Shown piece by piece: positions 23,405-32,398 of a stretch of 64,000 bases of DNA. Origin of the DNA: Frondihabitans sp. 762G35. GTDB lineage: Bacteria > Actinomycetota > Actinomycetes > Actinomycetales > Microbacteriaceae. Where the stretch lies: positions 3,195,002-3,259,001 of the forward strand of contig NZ_CP014619.1 in NCBI RefSeq assembly GCF_002074055.1. The letters are read 5' to 3'. The notes under the pieces were generated by a model. That model saw nothing but the letters and a program-made list of their open reading frames with translations. It had not been told where the DNA came from and ran no database searches. The first letter of the stretch is position 1; each line of letters opens with the position of its first letter. The position numbers and the translations under genes were made by a program.

Positions 23405-24639
23405 GCGGGATACGTCTCGGCCACCGCCAGGACGGCGGCTTCGAACGCGTCGAGCGCGGTCGCGACGTCCTCGACGGTGACGGTCTCGTCGGGGTGGTGA
23501 CTGATGCCGCCGCGGCCGTTGCGCACGAAGAGCATCGCCCACGGCACCGACTCGGCGAGGGCCATCGCGTCGTGCCCGGCCTTCGAGAACAGGGTCATCG
23601 GTTCGGCGTCCCACGTCGCCCGGATTCCCGCTCGGACCGCCCGCTGCAGCGCGGCGTCGGCCACGACGGCGGGTGCGTTGTGCGTCTCCTCGACGGCGAA
23701 GGCCAGCCCGCGCCGTTCGCAGGTGTCCGCCGCGACGGCGAGGATGCCCGAGAACACGGCGTCGCGCGCCGCGTCGGTCTCGCCGCGCAGATCGAGGCTG
23801 AACTCGACCCGGCCGGGGATCACGTTCACCCCGCCGGGGAACGCCTGGAGGCGGCCGACGGTGGCGATGCATCCTGCGTCTCGGGCCAGCCTCTCGACGG
23901 CGAGGACGACCTCGGAGGCGCCGGCGAGGGCGTCGTGTCGGCGGTGGAACGGGACGCCCCCCGCGTGGCCGGCCTCCCCCGTGAGCGCCATGGCGAAGCG
24001 GCGCGCACCGGCGATCGACGAGACGACGGCGAGGGCCCGGTCGGCCTCCTCGAGGTAGGGGCCCTGCTCGATGTGGGCCTCGAGGTAGCCGATGGCGGCG
24101 CCCGCAGGATGCGCGGCCTCCCCCACGCGCTCGGGGTCGAGCCCGAAGGCGACGAACGCCTCCCGCAGGGTCGTCTCGGAGGCGTCGGCGAGCGTCCACC
24201 AGGCGTCGTCCCACGTGCCGGCGACGGCCCGCGAGCCGAGGAGCGCCGTCCCGAACCGGGTGCCCTCCTCGTCGCCGAACGCGAGCACCTCGAGGGCGAA
24301 GGGCAGCGTGCGGCCGGAGGCGCGGACACGGTCGACGACGGCGATGGCGAGCATCACGCCGAGGATCCCGTCGAACCGACCGGCATTCGGGACCGTGTCG
24401 AGGTGCGAGCCGAGGAGCAGCGCCGGGAGCCCGGGCGTCGAACCCTCTAACCGACCGCGCTGGTTACCGGCGGCGTCGGTCCAGGTCTCGAGGCCGACCT
24501 CGCTCATCCACCCCGCCGCGAGGCGGTTGACGGCGCTGTGCTCGGGCGACAGGTAGACCCGCTCGATGCCCTCCGCCGTGGAGCTCTCGCCGGCCAGCGT
24601 GTCGCAGCGGTCGAGGATCGCCTGCGCGTCGACGGTCAT
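23401..24639 (-). CDS. allC: allantoate amidohydrolase
   Basis: A 412-residue M20-family Zn hydrolase. Metal ligands: GSHLDTVPNAGRFDG, the catalytic Glu pair in FGDEEGTRFG, and ISHHPDE near the end. The signatures YLEAHIEQGPYLEE and GEAGHAGGVPFHRRHDAL place it with allantoate amidohydrolases and related ureidases. It releases ammonia and CO2 from allantoate to give S-ureidoglycine. It is coupled by four-base overlaps to the aminotransferase before it and the regulator after it. Confidence 0.92.
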   Translation of the reverse strand: MTVDAQAILDRCDTLAGESSTAEGIERVYLSPEHSAVNRLAAGWMSEVGLETWTDAAGNQRGRLEGSTPGLPALLLGSHLDTVPNAGRFDGILGVMLAIAVVDRVRASGRTLPFALEVLAFGDEEGTRFGTALLGSRAVAGTWDDAWWTLADASETTLREAFVAFGLDPERVGEAAHPAGAAIGYLEAHIEQGPYLEEADRALAVVSSIAGARRFAMALTGEAGHAGGVPFHRRHDALAGASEVVLAVERLARDAGCIATVGRLQAFPGGVNVIPGRVEFSLDLRGETDAARDAVFSGILAVAADTCERRGLAFAVEETHNAPAVVADAALQRAVRAGIRATWDAEPMTLFSKAGHDAMALAESVPWAMLFVRNGRGGISHHPDETVTVEDVATALDAFEAAVLAVAETYPA

Positions 24640-25871
24640 GAGAGGCCAGCCTCCTCGTAGACCTCGTACGCGGCTCCGACGCCCCCGCCTCCGGTGACCG
24701 TCCGGCCGCCGCGGCGCAGCACGGACTCGAGGGCCGCGAGCGTGGTGAGGACCGTGTCTTTGCGCGCGTTGTAGCCCATCGTCCCGACGCGCCAGACCTT
24801 GCCGTGGAGGGGGCCGAACGAGGTGCCGATCTCGATGCCGAAGTCGTTCAGCATCGCGGCCCGCGCGCCGTCGCCGTCGATGCCCTCGGGGATGAAGACG
24901 GCGGTGACGTTGTTCATCCTGTGCTCGACGTCGCCGAACACCTCGAGGCCGAGACCGCGGAGCCCGTGCAGCATCGCTCGACCGTGCAGCTCGTGGCGCG
25001 CGACGGCCTGATCGAGGCCCTCGTCGACCAGGATCCGGGCGCACTCGCGCGCGCAGTAGAGCATCGAGGTCGCCTCGGTGTGGTGGTTGAGGCGCTGCGG
25101 GCCCCAGTAGTCGAAGATCATCGCGAGGTCGAAGTAGTTGGAGCGGATCGGGTGCGCGTTGACCGCGTCGCCCTCGCTCCGGATACCCGCCTCGACCGAC
25201 TTCCGCGACCGGATGACCTCCACGGCGCGCTCCGAGAACGTCGCCGGAGCCGAGCCCGACGGACCCGCCAGGCACTTCTGGAGGCCGGCCGTGACGGCGT
25301 CGAGGCCGAGCTCGTCGACCCGGAAGGTGTTGCCGCCGAGCGACGCGGTGACGTCGGTGTAGAAGAGGACGCCGTTGCGGGCGCAGATGTCGCCGATCCC
25401 CTCCAGCGGCTGGGCCATCGTCGTCGAGGTGTCGCCGTGCACGATCGTCAGCAGCTTCGGCTGGACGCGGACGACCGCCTCCTCGATCTGCTCGGGCGTA
25501 AACACCTGGCCCCACGGCACCTCGATGACGTGGACCTCGGCGCCGCAGCGCTCCGCGATCTCACGCAGGAGATGCCCGAACCGTCCGAAGATCGGCACGA
25601 GCACGCGGTCGCCGGGCTCGATCAGCGAGACGAGGGCCGCCTCGATGCCGGCGCGCGAGGTACCGTCGACGAGGAGCGTCTGCTCGTTCTGAGTGACGAA
25701 GACCTCGCGGTAGAGGGCCTGGGTCTCGTCCATCGTGCGGGTCATCCAGGGGTCGTACTGGCCCACGAGCTGGGCGGACATCGCGCGGAGCACGCGCGGG
25801 TCGGCGTTGATGGGCCCGGGGCCCATGAGGAGGCGCGACGGCGGGTCGATCGGCTGGAAGTCGTGTTTCAC
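24636..25871 (-). CDS. pucG: ureidoglycine-glyoxylate aminotransferase
   Basis: A 411-residue class V PLP aminotransferase from a GTG. Marks: MGPGPINADPRVL at the start, VDGTSRAGIEAAL, the PLP-Asp region VLFYTDVTASLGG, and the PLP Lys in TAGLQKCLAGPSG. Closest in type to Bacillus PucG, which moves the amino group of S-ureidoglycine to glyoxylate to give oxalurate and glycine. The neighbouring allantoate amidohydrolase supports this over serine- or alanine-glyoxylate roles. First gene of its operon, with a GlnR-type box 23 bp upstream. Confidence 0.88.
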   Translation of the reverse strand: MKHDFQPIDPPSRLLMGPGPINADPRVLRAMSAQLVGQYDPWMTRTMDETQALYREVFVTQNEQTLLVDGTSRAGIEAALVSLIEPGDRVLVPIFGRFGHLLREIAERCGAEVHVIEVPWGQVFTPEQIEEAVVRVQPKLLTIVHGDTSTTMAQPLEGIGDICARNGVLFYTDVTASLGGNTFRVDELGLDAVTAGLQKCLAGPSGSAPATFSERAVEVIRSRKSVEAGIRSEGDAVNAHPIRSNYFDLAMIFDYWGPQRLNHHTEATSMLYCARECARILVDEGLDQAVARHELHGRAMLHGLRGLGLEVFGDVEHRMNNVTAVFIPEGIDGDGARAAMLNDFGIEIGTSFGPLHGKVWRVGTMGYNARKDTVLTTLAALESVLRRGGRTVTGGGGVGAAYEVYEEAGLS

Positions 25872-25893
25872 GACGCCAGTCTACGGAACACCT

Positions 25894-25909
25894 GTTTCAG
25901 CCGCGTTAC
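25894..25909 (-). promoter_or_regulatory. GlnR-type box upstream of pucG
   Basis: GTTTC (25894-25898), six bases, GTTAC (25905-25909) on plus, so GTAAC-GCGGCT-GAAAC in the direction of pucG. Half-sites and spacing match the GlnR consensus exactly. It occupies the 66-bp gap between the amidase stop and the pucG start. Confidence 0.65.
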
Positions 25910-25937
25910 GTCTTCGACACCGCCGGACGGCGTCGGC

Positions 25938-27560
25938 TCAGACGGCGAGGGCTTGCGCGAGACCCGCCGCCACCTCGACGAGCGCCAGGTCGGAGCCGCG
26001 CGGCCCTACGAGGCACAGGCCGACGGGGCCGCCGGAGACGCGCATCAGGGGCGCCGACACGGCCGGGAAGCCGCCGATCCCGGCGATGCAGGTGAGCCCG
26101 AGGGTCGCGGAGCGGACGGCGTCGAACTCCGCGGGGGTCGCCGACAGCGGCGGGGCCGCCGACGAAGCGGAGGGGAGCAGCAGGATCCGGTCGGCGAGGA
26201 CGCGGTCGAGGTGCTGTCGCTGCTCGGCGAGTTCGACCCGGGCATCCTGCTCTCGCTCGGGGGTGACGCTGCGGCCGAAGGCGAAGCGCGACTCGACGTC
26301 CGGGGCGAGGGAGCCGGGGTTGGCGGTGATCCAGTCGCCGTGGGAGCGCCACGCCTCGGCGGACTGGATGGTGCGGAACAGCTCGTAGAGGTGGGCGATG
26401 TCGCCGAGGGCGACCTCGTCGGGACGGTCGACGGCACCCGAGGCGACGAGCGATCCGAGGAGGGAGCCGAAGGCGGCGCGGACCTCGGTCGAGACGGACG
26501 CGGTCAGCCGGGGGTCGACGACGAAGGCCGGGGCGACGGGGCGCTGCGCGAAGGCGGAGGTCGCCGTCAGCCCGACGAGCGTCGAGGCCGCCGCTCGGGC
26601 GAGCCGGTCGGCGTCGCGCGTCAGCCAGCCGACGGTGTCGAAGGTCGGAGCCAGCGGCACGAGATCGGTGCGGCGGACCGCGCCGTGCGTCGTGCGGAGG
26701 CCCCAGAGCCCCTGGTAGGAGGCGGGGACGCGGATCGACCCGCCGGTGTCGGTGCCGAGCCCGATGGTCGCGTGCCCGAGGGCGACCGCCGAGGCCGGCC
26801 CGCTCGACGACCCGCCGGAGATCGCTCCCGGCACGGCGCCGTTGGGCGGGGTCCCGTAGGCGGAGTTGCGCCCGGCGATGCTGTACGCGAACTCGTCCGT
26901 CTGGGCGATCCCGAGGAGCGCGGCTCCCGCGTCGAGGAGCGCCTGGACGGCGGGGGCGTGGAACTTACGGACCGGAGCCTCGGCCAGGTAGGCGGGGACG
27001 CCCGCGCCGATCGCGTGGCCGGCGACGGCGAAGAGGTCCTTCACGGCGACGGTCTCGCCGCGGAGCGAGTGCGCGTCGTCGGCGGGGTCCGACGACGAGG
27101 CGGGGTCGGCAGCGGGAGCCACGAGCGGCGCTCCCACGACCCGCCAGATGCGCGTGTCGAAGACGGGGGCGGGCGCCTGCACCTGGGCCACGGCGATCCG
27201 CCACACGCCGTCCGCCCCGCGGCGCCAGAGCTGCGTGACGAGGCCCTGGCCACCCGCGGCCGGGGCGTTCACGGAGACGACGAGCGCTGCATCCGGCCCC
27301 AGGGCGCGCACGTGCAGGTCGACGACGCTGCGGTCCGGAGCCGCCGACCGGCGCCCGCGGAACGCCGTGATGGCCTCGTGCCCGACGAGGAGCCCGGCGG
27401 TGTCGGCGCGCAGCGTCTCGTCACCCTCCTCGAAGGCTGCGGCGAGTGCGACCCGGTCGTTGTCCGCGAGCGCCCGCTCGTAGGCGTCGAACGCCTCCAC
27501 GAGCCCGTCTGGCAGCTCCCCCTGGACGGTCGTCGGCGCGGTCTCCGTCACGTCACTCAT
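25938..27560 (-). CDS. amidase with N-terminal AtzH/HpxZ-like domain
   Basis: A 540-residue protein of two parts. Residues ~15-140 are an NTF2-like AtzH/HpxZ domain (EAFDAYERALADNDRVALAA, ending WRIAVAQVQAPAPVFDTRIW). Residues ~165-540 are an amidase-signature enzyme with the catalytic Lys in ETVAVKDLF, the Ser pair in SGGSSSGPASAVALG and GTDTGGSIRVPAS. In Klebsiella the separate proteins HpxY (AtzE-like amidase) and HpxZ serve oxalurate breakdown; here they appear fused and beside pucG, whose product is oxalurate. The substrate is therefore inferred. It overlaps the formamidase-family gene by 8 bp. Confidence 0.8.
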   Translation of the reverse strand: MSDVTETAPTTVQGELPDGLVEAFDAYERALADNDRVALAAAFEEGDETLRADTAGLLVGHEAITAFRGRRSAAPDRSVVDLHVRALGPDAALVVSVNAPAAGGQGLVTQLWRRGADGVWRIAVAQVQAPAPVFDTRIWRVVGAPLVAPAADPASSSDPADDAHSLRGETVAVKDLFAVAGHAIGAGVPAYLAEAPVRKFHAPAVQALLDAGAALLGIAQTDEFAYSIAGRNSAYGTPPNGAVPGAISGGSSSGPASAVALGHATIGLGTDTGGSIRVPASYQGLWGLRTTHGAVRRTDLVPLAPTFDTVGWLTRDADRLARAAASTLVGLTATSAFAQRPVAPAFVVDPRLTASVSTEVRAAFGSLLGSLVASGAVDRPDEVALGDIAHLYELFRTIQSAEAWRSHGDWITANPGSLAPDVESRFAFGRSVTPEREQDARVELAEQRQHLDRVLADRILLLPSASSAAPPLSATPAEFDAVRSATLGLTCIAGIGGFPAVSAPLMRVSGGPVGLCLVGPRGSDLALVEVAAGLAQALAV

Positions 27561-28647
27561 CGAAGTCGCTCACCCGGATCCTGGCGTGCACGCCCTTGAC
27601 CAGGTCGACGACCTGGGAGATGTCGAAGTCGGTCGCGGCCGACAGGTAGGCGTAGGCGAGCGCCTCGTCCATGCCGAATCGGGCGTGCAGGAGCGAGATG
27701 GCCGCGCGCACGCACTTCTGCACCGCCAGGTCGAGATCCTCGTCGAGGCCGGTGGGGACGAGGAACTCCGGCGTCTCGGCGAGCGGCCCGCTGATCTCGC
27801 CGAACGCCCGCAGTGCCTCCTCGCGGCGGATCAGATCGAACCGGATCGTCACGCGGAGGGACGCCTCCATCGCGGTGAGCGCGACCTCGCCGTCGCCCTG
27901 CGCGAAGTGCGGGTCCCCCACGTAGGCGAGGGCGCCGTCGACCTGGACCGGCAGGTGGAGCGAGGTCCCCTCGACGAGCAGGTTGATGTCGATGTTGCCG
28001 CCGTGGGCGCCGGGCGGGACCGAGTGCGCCCGCTCCGTCCCGCTGACGGCCACGCCCATGATGCCGAGGAACGGCCGGAGCGGGAACCGCACCGTGTGCG
28101 CGCCGCCGGGCACGCGCGGCAGCGTGCCGACGAGCTCGCCCGCGGCCGTCCGCTCCACCGCGGCGAAGACGCTGACGTTCTCGGCCGCGAGCGGGTACTC
28201 CCCGGCGAGCGCGCCGCGCCCGTGCCGGTTCGAGATGACGCCGTACGGCGCGCGGGGCACGGCGCGCAGGAGCGTCATGGTCACCACGTCGCCCGGGCGG
28301 GCCCCGCGGACGGCGATCGGGCCGGTGACCACGTGCGGGCCGTCGACCGCGGGGTCGCGCGGGTTCGGGGCTCCTGCGATCTCGACCGCGTCGTCGAGCA
28401 CGTGCTCGCGCGGCACGCCGTGGCCGGCGAAGTACGCGGCGGGGTCGCGGCCCTGGTCGTCGAGGATCCCCTCGTGGCTGATCGTGTCGATCGTGACCTC
28501 GGTGCCCGGGTCGACCGTGAGCACGGCCGTGTCGGCGGCGCAGGGCAGCCGCCCCCAGAGGGTGGTCTCGAGGGTGGCGGCCAGATAGGTCGACGCGGGG
28601 ATCTCGCCGACGCCCGGCTGGAGGATGTCTCCGGTCGGAAGGGTCAT
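27553..28647 (-). CDS. acetamidase/formamidase family protein
   Basis: A 364-residue FmdA/AmdA-family enzyme. Typical blocks are VDPGTEVTIDTISHEG, NPRDPAVDGPHVVTGPIAVRGARPGD (the Asn/Gly-rich family core) and PPGAHGGNIDINLLVEGTSL with DPHFAQGDGEVALTAMEA. Family members hydrolyse short amides to release ammonia. It is the first gene of an operon with the AtzH-amidase, so it likely acts in the terminal nitrogen-release steps of purine breakdown. The actual amide (formamide, oxamate or other) cannot be told. Confidence 0.82.
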   Translation of the reverse strand: MTLPTGDILQPGVGEIPASTYLAATLETTLWGRLPCAADTAVLTVDPGTEVTIDTISHEGILDDQGRDPAAYFAGHGVPREHVLDDAVEIAGAPNPRDPAVDGPHVVTGPIAVRGARPGDVVTMTLLRAVPRAPYGVISNRHGRGALAGEYPLAAENVSVFAAVERTAAGELVGTLPRVPGGAHTVRFPLRPFLGIMGVAVSGTERAHSVPPGAHGGNIDINLLVEGTSLHLPVQVDGALAYVGDPHFAQGDGEVALTAMEASLRVTIRFDLIRREEALRAFGEISGPLAETPEFLVPTGLDEDLDLAVQKCVRAAISLLHARFGMDEALAYAYLSAATDFDISQVVDLVKGVHARIRVSDFDE

Positions 28648-28683
28648 GGCAGAACTGTAGTGGCGGCTCCCGGGGCGCGTCGC

Positions 28684-28699
28684 GTGACATCTGCGGCAC
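28684..28699. promoter_or_regulatory. weak GlnR-like site upstream of the formamidase-family gene
   Basis: GTGAC (28684-28688), six bases, GGCAC (28695-28699). The first half-site is good and the second matches GAAAC at only three of five bases. Position, 36-52 bp before the ATG at 28647, fits. Listed as tentative. Confidence 0.25.
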
Positions 28700-28779
28700 T
28701 CGCGACGTCTCAGGCGTGTATGACTTTCCTGTGGGCGCGCTTCGCCCCCGGTCATCAGAAAGAGCAGCAGACTCCGACC

Positions 28780-29943
28780 ATGAGCTTCCTCCGCCCCAAG
28801 AACACCGCCCCCGGTGCCGCCCCCGCCCCGTTCCGCGGGGACGACACCGTCACGAACGGCATGCGCATCGCAGGAGCCTGGGGCTGGCGCATCCTCGTCG
28901 TCGCCGCCTGCCTGGCCCTCGTGGGGTGGCTCATCTCGACTCTCAGCGAGATCGTGGTGCCGTTCCTCATCGCCCTGCTCATCTCGGCGCTGCTGAAGCC
29001 CGCCGTCACGGCCCTCATCCGGCACCGCTGGCCGCGCTGGCTGGCGATCGTGGTGACGCTCCTGGCGGCGATCGTCGTGGTCGGCGGACTCGTGCTCCTC
29101 GTCGTGGAGCAGATCCGCTCCGGTCTGCCGACGCTCGAGAAGGAGTCGACGACCCGCTTCGACCAGATCAAGTCGCTGCTCGCGGGCCCGCCCTTCAACC
29201 TGACGACGAGCGACTACAACGGCTACCTCTCCAGCATCACGAAGGCCGTCCAGGACTCGAGCAAGTCGATCCTCTCCGGCGCCCTGTCGATCGGCACGAC
29301 GGCCGGCCACCTCCTGACCGCCAGCCTGCTCGTCTTCTTCGCCACCATCTTCATGCTCATCGACGGCGAGAACGTCTGGAAGTGGGTGACGCGCCTCTTC
29401 CCGCGTCGGGCTCGCGAGGCCGTGGACGGAGCCGGTCAGGCCGGCTGGCACACCCTGACCACGTTCGTCCGGGTGCAGATCTTCGTCGCCGCGGTGAACG
29501 GCGTCGGCATCGCCCTGATCGCCTTCTTCCTCGGCCTGCCGCTGTCCATCCCGATCGGCGTCATCGTCTTCCTGGCGTCGTTCATCCCCGTGGTCGGAGC
29601 CATCGTCAGCGGTGCGTTCGCGGTCATCATCGCCCTGGTGTTCGTCGGCCCGCTGCAGGCGGTCATCATGCTCGGCGGCGTGCTCGGCGTGCACCTCCTC
29701 GAGGCGCACGTGCTCCAGCCGCTCGTGATGGGCAACGCCGTCCGGGTCCACCCCCTGGCCGTCGTGTTCGCGGTGGCCGGAGGCTCGTTCGTCGCCGGCG
29801 TGCCCGGGGCGCTCTTCGCGGTGCCGACCGTGGCCGTGCTCAACGTGATGATCACGTACGTCGGCCAGGGCAAGTGGCGCGGGCGGAACGATCGCGCCGC
29901 GGCCGAGGAGACCGCCGAGCAGGTCGTGCCGGAGACCGACTAG
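28780..29943 (+). CDS. AI-2E family transporter (UPF0118)
   Basis: A 387-residue membrane protein with about eight helices. Family marks are SEIVVPFLIALLISALLKP near the N-terminus, FRVQIF-type FVRVQIFVAAVNGVGI, and the C-terminal HLLEAHVLQPLVMGNAVRVHPL. Members include TqsA and Na+/H+ antiporters, so the solute is open. The presence of luxS nine kilobases away makes autoinducer-2 export thinkable but unproven. The ATG at 28780 begins the conserved part; an ATG at 28720 is an alternative. Confidence 0.85.
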   Translation: MSFLRPKNTAPGAAPAPFRGDDTVTNGMRIAGAWGWRILVVAACLALVGWLISTLSEIVVPFLIALLISALLKPAVTALIRHRWPRWLAIVVTLLAAIVVVGGLVLLVVEQIRSGLPTLEKESTTRFDQIKSLLAGPPFNLTTSDYNGYLSSITKAVQDSSKSILSGALSIGTTAGHLLTASLLVFFATIFMLIDGENVWKWVTRLFPRRAREAVDGAGQAGWHTLTTFVRVQIFVAAVNGVGIALIAFFLGLPLSIPIGVIVFLASFIPVVGAIVSGAFAVIIALVFVGPLQAVIMLGGVLGVHLLEAHVLQPLVMGNAVRVHPLAVVFAVAGGSFVAGVPGALFAVPTVAVLNVMITYVGQGKWRGRNDRAAAEETAEQVVPETD

Positions 29944-30080
29944 TCCAGGCGGCGTCGCCTCGGCGGCCCGCCGACGAACCGTTACCGCGCCTGCGGGAAA
30001 TGGCTAGTCTCGGGACAAGCACACGCGGCCGGGAATCCCGGTCGCGGTCGGTGCGTGGCAGTGAAGCCGAAGGAGACTCC

Positions 30081-31172
30081 ATGCGTGAAGGCAGAGCGGT
30101 TCAGTACGACCGGTACGGCGGTTTCGACGTGGTCGACGTCGTCCGCCAGGAGCGCCCCACGCCCGGCCCCGGCGACATCGTCGTCGAGGTCGTCAGCGCG
30201 GGACTGAACCACATCGAGAGGTTCCTCCGGGAGGGCAAGCTCCGCGACCACGTCGAGCTGACCTTCCCCGCCCACCAGGGCACGGACTTCTCCGGCATCG
30301 TCCGGGTGCGCGGATCCGAGGTCCGCGATCTGAAGGTCGGCGACGAGGTCATGGGCCGCGCTCCCGACGGCGGTGCCCACGCCACCTGGATCCGGGTGCC
30401 GCGCCGGGCCGTCATCAAGAAGCCCTCGCAGCTCCGCTGGGAGGAGGCCGGCGGTCTCTACCTCGCCGGGGCGACGGCGCTGTCCGTCGTCGACAGCCTC
30501 TCTCTCGGACGCGACGACACGGTCGTCATCGGCGCAGCCGCAGGAGGTGTCGGACACATCCAGTGCCAGCTCGCCCGCCGCGCCGGCGCTTTCGTCGTGG
30601 CTCTCGGAAGTCCCCGCAACCACGACTACCTCCGCCAGATCGGGACCGTCCCCGTCGCGTACGGCGAGGGCGAGGAGGAGCGGATCCGCCAGGCGGCCAA
30701 CGGTCGACCGATCACGGCGTTCATCGACAACCACGGCGAGAGCGCCGCGGAGGAGCTCGCCGAGCGACTCGGGGTCCGGCCCGAGCGGTTCGTCTCGTCC
30801 GAGGAGCGGCGCGACATCGAGCTGCGGTTCCTCCGGGCCCCGGTGGAGGACGAGGAGGCCCGCCAGATGCTGGAGCGCCTCGCGAAGATCGTCCAGGACC
30901 GCACCGTGCAGGTGCTCATCTCCGGCTTCTACCCCTTCGAGTACATCGTCGACGCGTACGCCGATCTCGCGCAGATGAAGTCGCGCGGCAAGGTCGTCAT
31001 CGGCATGCAGACGGTCGAGACGGGGTCGCGCCTCGGCTGGTACCGCTCCGAGAAGGCGCGCGACCTGCCCGAGAAGGAGGCCCCTGCGCGACCGCGACAG
31101 GCGGAGATCGCCGGGAACACCGAAGCCTCCGCCGACGAGACCGCTCAGGTCAGCGCGGGCGGGACCGACTAG
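30081..31172 (+). CDS. zinc-less quinone oxidoreductase-type dehydrogenase
   Basis: A 363-residue MDR protein with ribosome site AAGGAG. Marks: YDRYGGFDVVDVV, AGLNHIERFLREGKL, PAHQGTDFSGIV, the nucleotide loop IGAAAGGVGHIQCQLARRAG, and the late PFEYIVDAYADLAQMKSRGKVVI. The last ~45 residues are a charged Ala/Glu-rich tail without a known domain. Reduces an unknown carbonyl or quinone with NADPH. It converges on the DUF1992 gene, with stop codons overlapping by three to four bases. Confidence 0.82.
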   Translation: MREGRAVQYDRYGGFDVVDVVRQERPTPGPGDIVVEVVSAGLNHIERFLREGKLRDHVELTFPAHQGTDFSGIVRVRGSEVRDLKVGDEVMGRAPDGGAHATWIRVPRRAVIKKPSQLRWEEAGGLYLAGATALSVVDSLSLGRDDTVVIGAAAGGVGHIQCQLARRAGAFVVALGSPRNHDYLRQIGTVPVAYGEGEEERIRQAANGRPITAFIDNHGESAAEELAERLGVRPERFVSSEERRDIELRFLRAPVEDEEARQMLERLAKIVQDRTVQVLISGFYPFEYIVDAYADLAQMKSRGKVVIGMQTVETGSRLGWYRSEKARDLPEKEAPARPRQAEIAGNTEASADETAQVSAGGTD

Positions 31173-31819
31173 GAGTCCGGCCGCCCGGAGCGTTCCGCCC
31201 GGGCGGCCCGCCGGGCCCTTCGGCGGTCACGCCAGGTCGGGGGCGTCGCGTCGCGCGCCTCGGCGGCGGCCGCGGCCGCCTCGGCCCGCCGCGCCTCGCG
31301 CCGTCCTAGCCACCGCGACACCTCGCGGTCGACGTCGCGCGTGGGCGTGACGACGGGCGGCCCTCCCGTGAGCTGCCGACGAGCGTCGACGATGCGGTCG
31401 TTGAACGACGCCACGGCCGCCCTCACCGACGCCTCGGTCGCCATCGCGTCGAGCTGGTCGTCGAGGCGCTCGTTCTCCGTCCGCAGAGACAGGGCGGGCG
31501 GCGCGACCCCGGTGAGGCCCTCCCGTTCGATGAGCCCCTTGATCCACCAGTCGGGGTCGTAGGTGCCCGAGGCGAGGCTCGGGATCGGCTTGCCGGCCAG
31601 CGGCAGGTCGTCGAAGTCGCCGCGGTCGATGGCGAGGTCGAGGGCGGTCTTGGCGATGGCGCGGAGCTCGGCCGCCGTCTCGGGGCGACGCTCCGGCTCG
31701 GCCGGGGCGTCGCGGCCCAGTCGGTAGCGGGCGGCGGCGAGGCCGGGGTCGACACGGGGGGACTCCGGGGTGTCGTCGACCCCGGGCATCCTGCGCTCGC
31801 GCCCGTCTCTCCGCTCCAC
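31169..31819 (-). CDS. DUF1992 (DnaJC28-like) protein
   Basis: A 216-residue protein. The DUF1992 core is FDDLPLAGKPIPSLASG with DPDWWIKGLIERE (about residues 68-100), followed by a helical region LRTENERLDDQLDAMATEA and a basic tail (WRDRRRARRAARAERSGR). The family is widespread and uncharacterised. Its stop overlaps the convergent oxidoreductase stop, and it lies 64 bp upstream of the ogt stop on the same strand. Confidence 0.8.
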   Translation of the reverse strand: MERRDGRERRMPGVDDTPESPRVDPGLAAARYRLGRDAPAEPERRPETAAELRAIAKTALDLAIDRGDFDDLPLAGKPIPSLASGTYDPDWWIKGLIEREGLTGVAPPALSLRTENERLDDQLDAMATEASVRAAVASFNDRIVDARRQLTGGPPVVTPTRDVDREVSRWLGRREARRAEAAAAAAEARDATPPTWRDRRRARRAARAERSGRPDS

Positions 31820-31882
31820 CGACCCGCCTCCCGCTGCTCGATCGTCGGCACCACGGTACGCCCGGGCACCCTTCGGGGCCTC

Positions 31883-32398
31883 TCAGGCGAACAGCGCAGG
31901 ATGCACGGCGGCACCGCCCTCGAGCGCCAGGAGGAACTCCTTCCGCTCGATCCCGCCGCCGAAGCCCGTCATGGCTCCGTTCGCCCCGATGACGCGGTGG
32001 CACGGGACGACGATGCTCAGCGGGTTCCGCCCGTTCGCGAGCCCCACGGCCCGGACCGCCTTCGGGTTGCCGATCTCCGCGGCGAGTTCGCCGTAGGTGC
32101 GCGTCTCGCCGTAGGGGATCGCCCGCAGGCGCTCCCAGACGGCGAGCTGGAACGGCGTGCCGGCGGGGGCCGTGGCGAGGTCGAAGGCGCGGCGACCGCC
32201 GGCGAAGTACTCGCCGAGCTGGTCGACGACCGGGCCGAACACCCGCCGCTCGTCGTCCCCGGCGAGGCGGTCGCCGAAGGTCGACGGGTCGGGGGCGTGC
32301 CGGTGGCCGACCATGTAGAGGGCGCGGAGGGCTCCGGACGCCTCCTCGGCGACCAGGGTGAGGGCGCCGAGCGGCGAGTCGACGACGGTGTGGCTCAT
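31883..32398 (-). CDS. ogt: methylated-DNA-protein cysteine methyltransferase
   Basis: A 171-residue O6-alkylguanine-DNA alkyltransferase. The acceptor Cys lies in [13 protein letters not shown] and the helix-turn-helix with the Arg finger in [25 protein letters not shown]. It repairs O6-methylguanine by suicide transfer. The start ATG overlaps the Ada-AlkA stop by four bases, so both repair genes are co-translated. Confidence 0.95.
   Translation of the reverse strand: MSHTVVDSPLGALTLVAEEASGALRALYMVGHRHAPDPSTFGDRLAGDDERRVFGPVVDQLGEYFAGGRRAFDLATAPAGTPFQLAVWERLRAIPYGETRTYGELAAEIGNPKAVRAVGLANGRNPLSIVVPCHRVIGANGAMTGFGGGIERKEFLLALEGGAAVHPALFA

Noticed and set aside
28780-29943. Assigning the AI-2E family protein as the AI-2 exporter because luxS is in the window
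   Set aside because: They are about 7 kb apart in separate units, and family members have varied transport roles.
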